This document shows, in pieces, positions 61,807-64,000 of a stretch of DNA of 64,000 nucleotides. The position numbers and the translations under genes are program-made. The DNA is from Verrucomicrobiota bacterium (GTDB lineage Bacteria; Verrucomicrobiota; Verrucomicrobiia; Limisphaerales; UBA1319): the NCBI GenBank assembly GCA_022709905.1, contig JAKLHY010000018.1, positions 45,515-109,514 on the forward strand, given 5' to 3'. Position 1 is the first letter of the stretch. Each line of letters begins with the position of its first letter. Below the pieces are notes generated by a model. The model was not told the origin of the DNA. It saw nothing but the letters and a program-made list of their open reading frames with translations, and made no database searches.

Positions 61807-63264
61807 ATGAAAACACTGATTTATATTTTAACAATAGTGGTGTGGGCTGGGATATTGGAGCCGGCAGTATGGGGGGAGGATCCTCCGCGGAGCGAGCCGA
61901 CGCTGGAGCAACGCGTGAGCGACCTGGAGGCCTATATGAACAACGTGGCCCGGGTTGCGGACACGACGAACAACGTGGCGTCGAAGGTGGGGGGGGCCGG
62001 GCCGGGGCACAACGGCTGGATGATGACTTCGGCGGCGTTGGTGTTGTTCATGACGTTGCCGGGATTGGCGTTGTTTTACGGGGGGTTGGTGCGGCGCAAG
62101 AACGTGCTTTCCGTGTTGGCGCAATGTCTGGGGATTGCGGGGCTGGTGACGATTTTGTGGTGGATTTGCGGATATAGCCTGGTGTTTGGGGACGTGAAGG
62201 GCGCCGGAGCTGATGCGTCCACGTTTTTCGGGAATCTCTCTTATGCGTTTCTACAGGGGGTGGATTCGAATCCGAACACGAACTATGCCTACTGGATATC
62301 GCACAATGTGTTTTCGATGTATCAATTGATGTTTGCGATCATCACGCCGGCGTTGATCGTGGGGGCGATTGCGGAACGAATGAAGTTTTCGGCGATTCTG
62401 CTCTTTGTGACCCTATGGATGTTCGTGGTCTATTTTCCGCTGGCCCACATGGTGTGGGGCATTGACGGTTTCATGAACGGGGTATGGAACGCGAACGCGT
62501 CGATCCAGGCGATTGATTTTGCGGGGGGCACGGTGGTGCACATGTCCTCGGGTTGGTCGGCCTTGATTCTGTGCTTGATTTTGGGCAAGCGGCTCGGTTT
62601 TCCGCGGGAAGCGATGCCGCCGCACAGCATGGTCTTGTGCATGGTGGGCACGGGCATGCTTTGGGTGGGATGGTATGGATTCAACGCCGGAAGCGCTCTA
62701 TCGGCCGATGGAGTGGCGGCGAACGCCTTCATGACCACAACCTTGGCGACGGCAGTGGCCTGTTTTGTATGGCCGATGGCCGAATGGGGGGTCAAAGGCA
62801 AGCCGAGCGTCCTCGGATTCTGCTCGGGCGCGGTGGCGGGCCTGGTGGTGGTGACGCCGGCGACCGGATTCATCACCGCCTCGGGGGCGATTCTGATCGG
62901 GATTGCGGCCGGCTTGGTTCCATTTTTTGCCTGTTACAAGCTGAAAGGATGGCTGGGTTACGATGACGCGCTGGACACGTTCGGTGTTCACGCCGTCGGC
63001 GGCACCTTGGGCGCTTTACTGACCGGTATTCTTGCGACCGATTCGGTCAATGCCAACCTGGCGGTTAACTTGAAGGACCTTGTGGGCAGGACGCTCTGGA
63101 TCGAACAGCTGAAAGCGATTGGTCTGACGATCGCATTAGCGGTGACGGGCACCGTCATTATTGCCTTGATTGTCAAGGCGGTGATGGGTCTCCGACCCGG
63201 CGAAGAAGTCGAAACCGTTGGTTTGGACCTGGCCGAGCATGGCGAGGAGGGCTACCACGGATAA
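61807..63264 (+). CDS. amtB: Ammonium transporter
   Basis: A 485-aa Amt/MEP/Rh channel of the inner membrane with eleven predicted helices. A signal peptide (LIYILTIVVWAGILEPAVWG) is followed by an unusual 40-residue hydrophilic segment with heptad character (LEQRVSDLEAYMNNVA) before the first core helix. Twin pore histidines are seen in GGTVVHMSSG and FGVHAVGG. Other hallmarks: GLALFYGGLVRRKN, AIAERMKF and WVGWYGFNAGS. The cytoplasmic tail (GLRPGEEVETVGLDLAEHGE) has the common AmtB ending bound by P-II. It lies 59 bases after glnB, likely in the same transcript. Confidence 0.95.
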   Translation: MKTLIYILTIVVWAGILEPAVWGEDPPRSEPTLEQRVSDLEAYMNNVARVADTTNNVASKVGGAGPGHNGWMMTSAALVLFMTLPGLALFYGGLVRRKNVLSVLAQCLGIAGLVTILWWICGYSLVFGDVKGAGADASTFFGNLSYAFLQGVDSNPNTNYAYWISHNVFSMYQLMFAIITPALIVGAIAERMKFSAILLFVTLWMFVVYFPLAHMVWGIDGFMNGVWNANASIQAIDFAGGTVVHMSSGWSALILCLILGKRLGFPREAMPPHSMVLCMVGTGMLWVGWYGFNAGSALSADGVAANAFMTTTLATAVACFVWPMAEWGVKGKPSVLGFCSGAVAGLVVVTPATGFITASGAILIGIAAGLVPFFACYKLKGWLGYDDALDTFGVHAVGGTLGALLTGILATDSVNANLAVNLKDLVGRTLWIEQLKAIGLTIALAVTGTVIIALIVKAVMGLRPGEEVETVGLDLAEHGEEGYHG

Positions 63265-63277
63265 GGCTTGAATTCCC

Positions 63278-63324
63278 GCCCGCATGGGTCCGCTGGCTGC
63301 TTCCAGCCGGCGGTCCCCACGGGC
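63278..63324. other. Stable hairpin between amtB and glnA
   Basis: Outer stem GCCCG/CGGGC (63278-63282 with 63320-63324), a small internal loop, then an inner 12-bp stem with one mismatch and one wobble (63286-63297 with 63306-63317) closing an 8-nt loop. There is no T-run after it, so it may be an mRNA stability or processing element, or a weak attenuator that lowers or separates glnA expression. Confidence 0.5.
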
Positions 63325-63358
63325 AAACAACAATGAACTAAATCAAAACAGCAATAAT

Positions 63359-64000
63359 ATGAGTACTCCAAAAAGCGTGATTGAGATGGCCCAGAAGCAA
63401 GGGGCCAAGATGGTGGATGTGAAGTTTGTGGACACCTTCGGGATCTGGCAGCATTTCAGCTGTCCGATCGGGGAATTGACGGAGGAGGTGTTCAAGGAAG
63501 GCTTTGGGTTTGACGGGTCGTCGATCCGGGGCTGGAAATCGATCGAGGCGAGCGACATGCTGGCGGTGCCGGATCCGGACACGGCGTTTATGGATCCGTT
63601 TTGCGCGGTGCCGACGCTGTCGGTGACCTGCACGATCGCGGAGACGGGGACGTTGGAGCCGTATGCGCGGGATCCGCGGGGGATGGCGCAGAAGGCGGAG
63701 AAGTATCTGGCGGGGACGGGATTGGCGGACACGGTTTACATGGGGCCGGAGGCGGAGTTTTTCATTTTCGACAACGTGCAGTATGACAACAAGGGGCACG
63801 GGTGCTGTTACAGCATAGATTCGGAGGAGGGGAGTTGGAACACGGGTCGGGAGGAGATGCCGAACCTGGGGTATAAGATCCGGCCGAAGGAGGGCTATTT
63901 TCCGGTGGCGCCGAGCGACACGCAGCAGGACATACGGACGGAGATGGTGTTGATGATGGAGTCGCTGGGGGTGTCGATCGAGCGGCAGCATCACGAGGTG
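63359..64000 (+). CDS. glnA: Type I glutamine synthetase, N-terminal part
   Basis: The first 214 codons of glutamine synthetase; the gene runs off the right edge. It starts at ATG 63359 (MSTPKSVIEMAQKQGAK). The beta-grasp domain has VKFVDTFGIWQHFSCP, the type I signature FGFDGSSIRGW follows (residues about 51-61), and the catalytic domain opens with MGPEAEFFIFD, whose Glu residues bind metal. The enzyme makes glutamine from glutamate, ammonia and ATP. The adenylylation site and the rest of the active site lie outside the window. Placed 94 bases after amtB, it completes a P-II/ammonium channel/glutamine synthetase cluster, possibly with its own promoter. Confidence 0.95.
   Translation, partial: MSTPKSVIEMAQKQGAKMVDVKFVDTFGIWQHFSCPIGELTEEVFKEGFGFDGSSIRGWKSIEASDMLAVPDPDTAFMDPFCAVPTLSVTCTIAETGTLEPYARDPRGMAQKAEKYLAGTGLADTVYMGPEAEFFIFDNVQYDNKGHGCCYSIDSEEGSWNTGREEMPNLGYKIRPKEGYFPVAPSDTQQDIRTEMVLMMESLGVSIERQHHEV

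Overview
The window looks like a chromosomal piece of a Verrucomicrobiota bacterium (Pedosphaera/Limisphaera-like; a related PVC lineage is possible). This rests on the signature prepilin with an H-X9-DG motif, many large secreted FG-GAP/ASPIC (CRTAC1-like) proteins, LamG/discoidin/PA14-type surface proteins, frequent non-ATG starts with weak Shine-Dalgarno signals, and intergenic palindromes and 7-bp tandem repeats. The placement is an inference from gene families. No rRNA or tRNA gene, IS element, prophage or CRISPR array was found.

Layout. 1-4.9 kb: the 3' end of a SurA/PpiD-like foldase gene, an RluA-type pseudouridine synthase and a modular surface protein closed by a strong terminator. 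5.1-18.5 kb: four large co-directional genes in the order A1-B1-B2-A2 (A = membrane-anchored SGNH domain plus TPRs; B = about 1200-residue double FG-GAP/ASPIC protein), then a DUF1573 protein. 19-26.6 kb (minus): a surface protein with three near-identical 160-residue discoidin-like repeats, and a third B paralogue whose 3' end and 3' flank match B2. 27.2-30.8 kb: an ASPIC lipoprotein divergent from a LytS/LytTR two-component pair.

31-44.8 kb is the most unusual part. It is a tightly packed plus-strand run: a Rid-family protein, an HzsA-like propeller/cytochrome, an FG-GAP/ASPIC protein, a ten-heme cytochrome c554 x2/YVTN/di-heme fusion, a Reg_prop propeller, two LivK-type binding proteins separated by a small Tat lipoprotein, and a DUF5060/apiosidase-like glycosidase. 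The first four genes are joined by ATGA start/stop overlaps. All products except the Rid protein carry export signals. I infer a secreted redox and sensing system of unknown substrate; this is the best candidate here for something undescribed.

45-61 kb is mostly minus strand: a CHASE-PAS hybrid kinase, a Tll0287-like mono-heme protein translationally coupled to an ASPIC protein, a nitrilase-superfamily amidohydrolase, a TPR/FG-GAP/ASPIC giant, another ASPIC lipoprotein, a prepilin-like protein, a Tat-exported Gfo/Idh/MocA oxidoreductase, and the RNA ligase RtcB with its activator archease. 61.3-64 kb (plus) is a nitrogen-assimilation cluster, glnB-amtB-glnA (glnA cut by the window end), behind a near-consensus sigma-54 promoter.

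Eight ASPIC/UnbV proteins lie in 64 kb, and two of the loci are translationally coupled to c-type heme proteins. Functions of the ASPIC, SGNH-TPR and surface proteins cannot be read from sequence alone.
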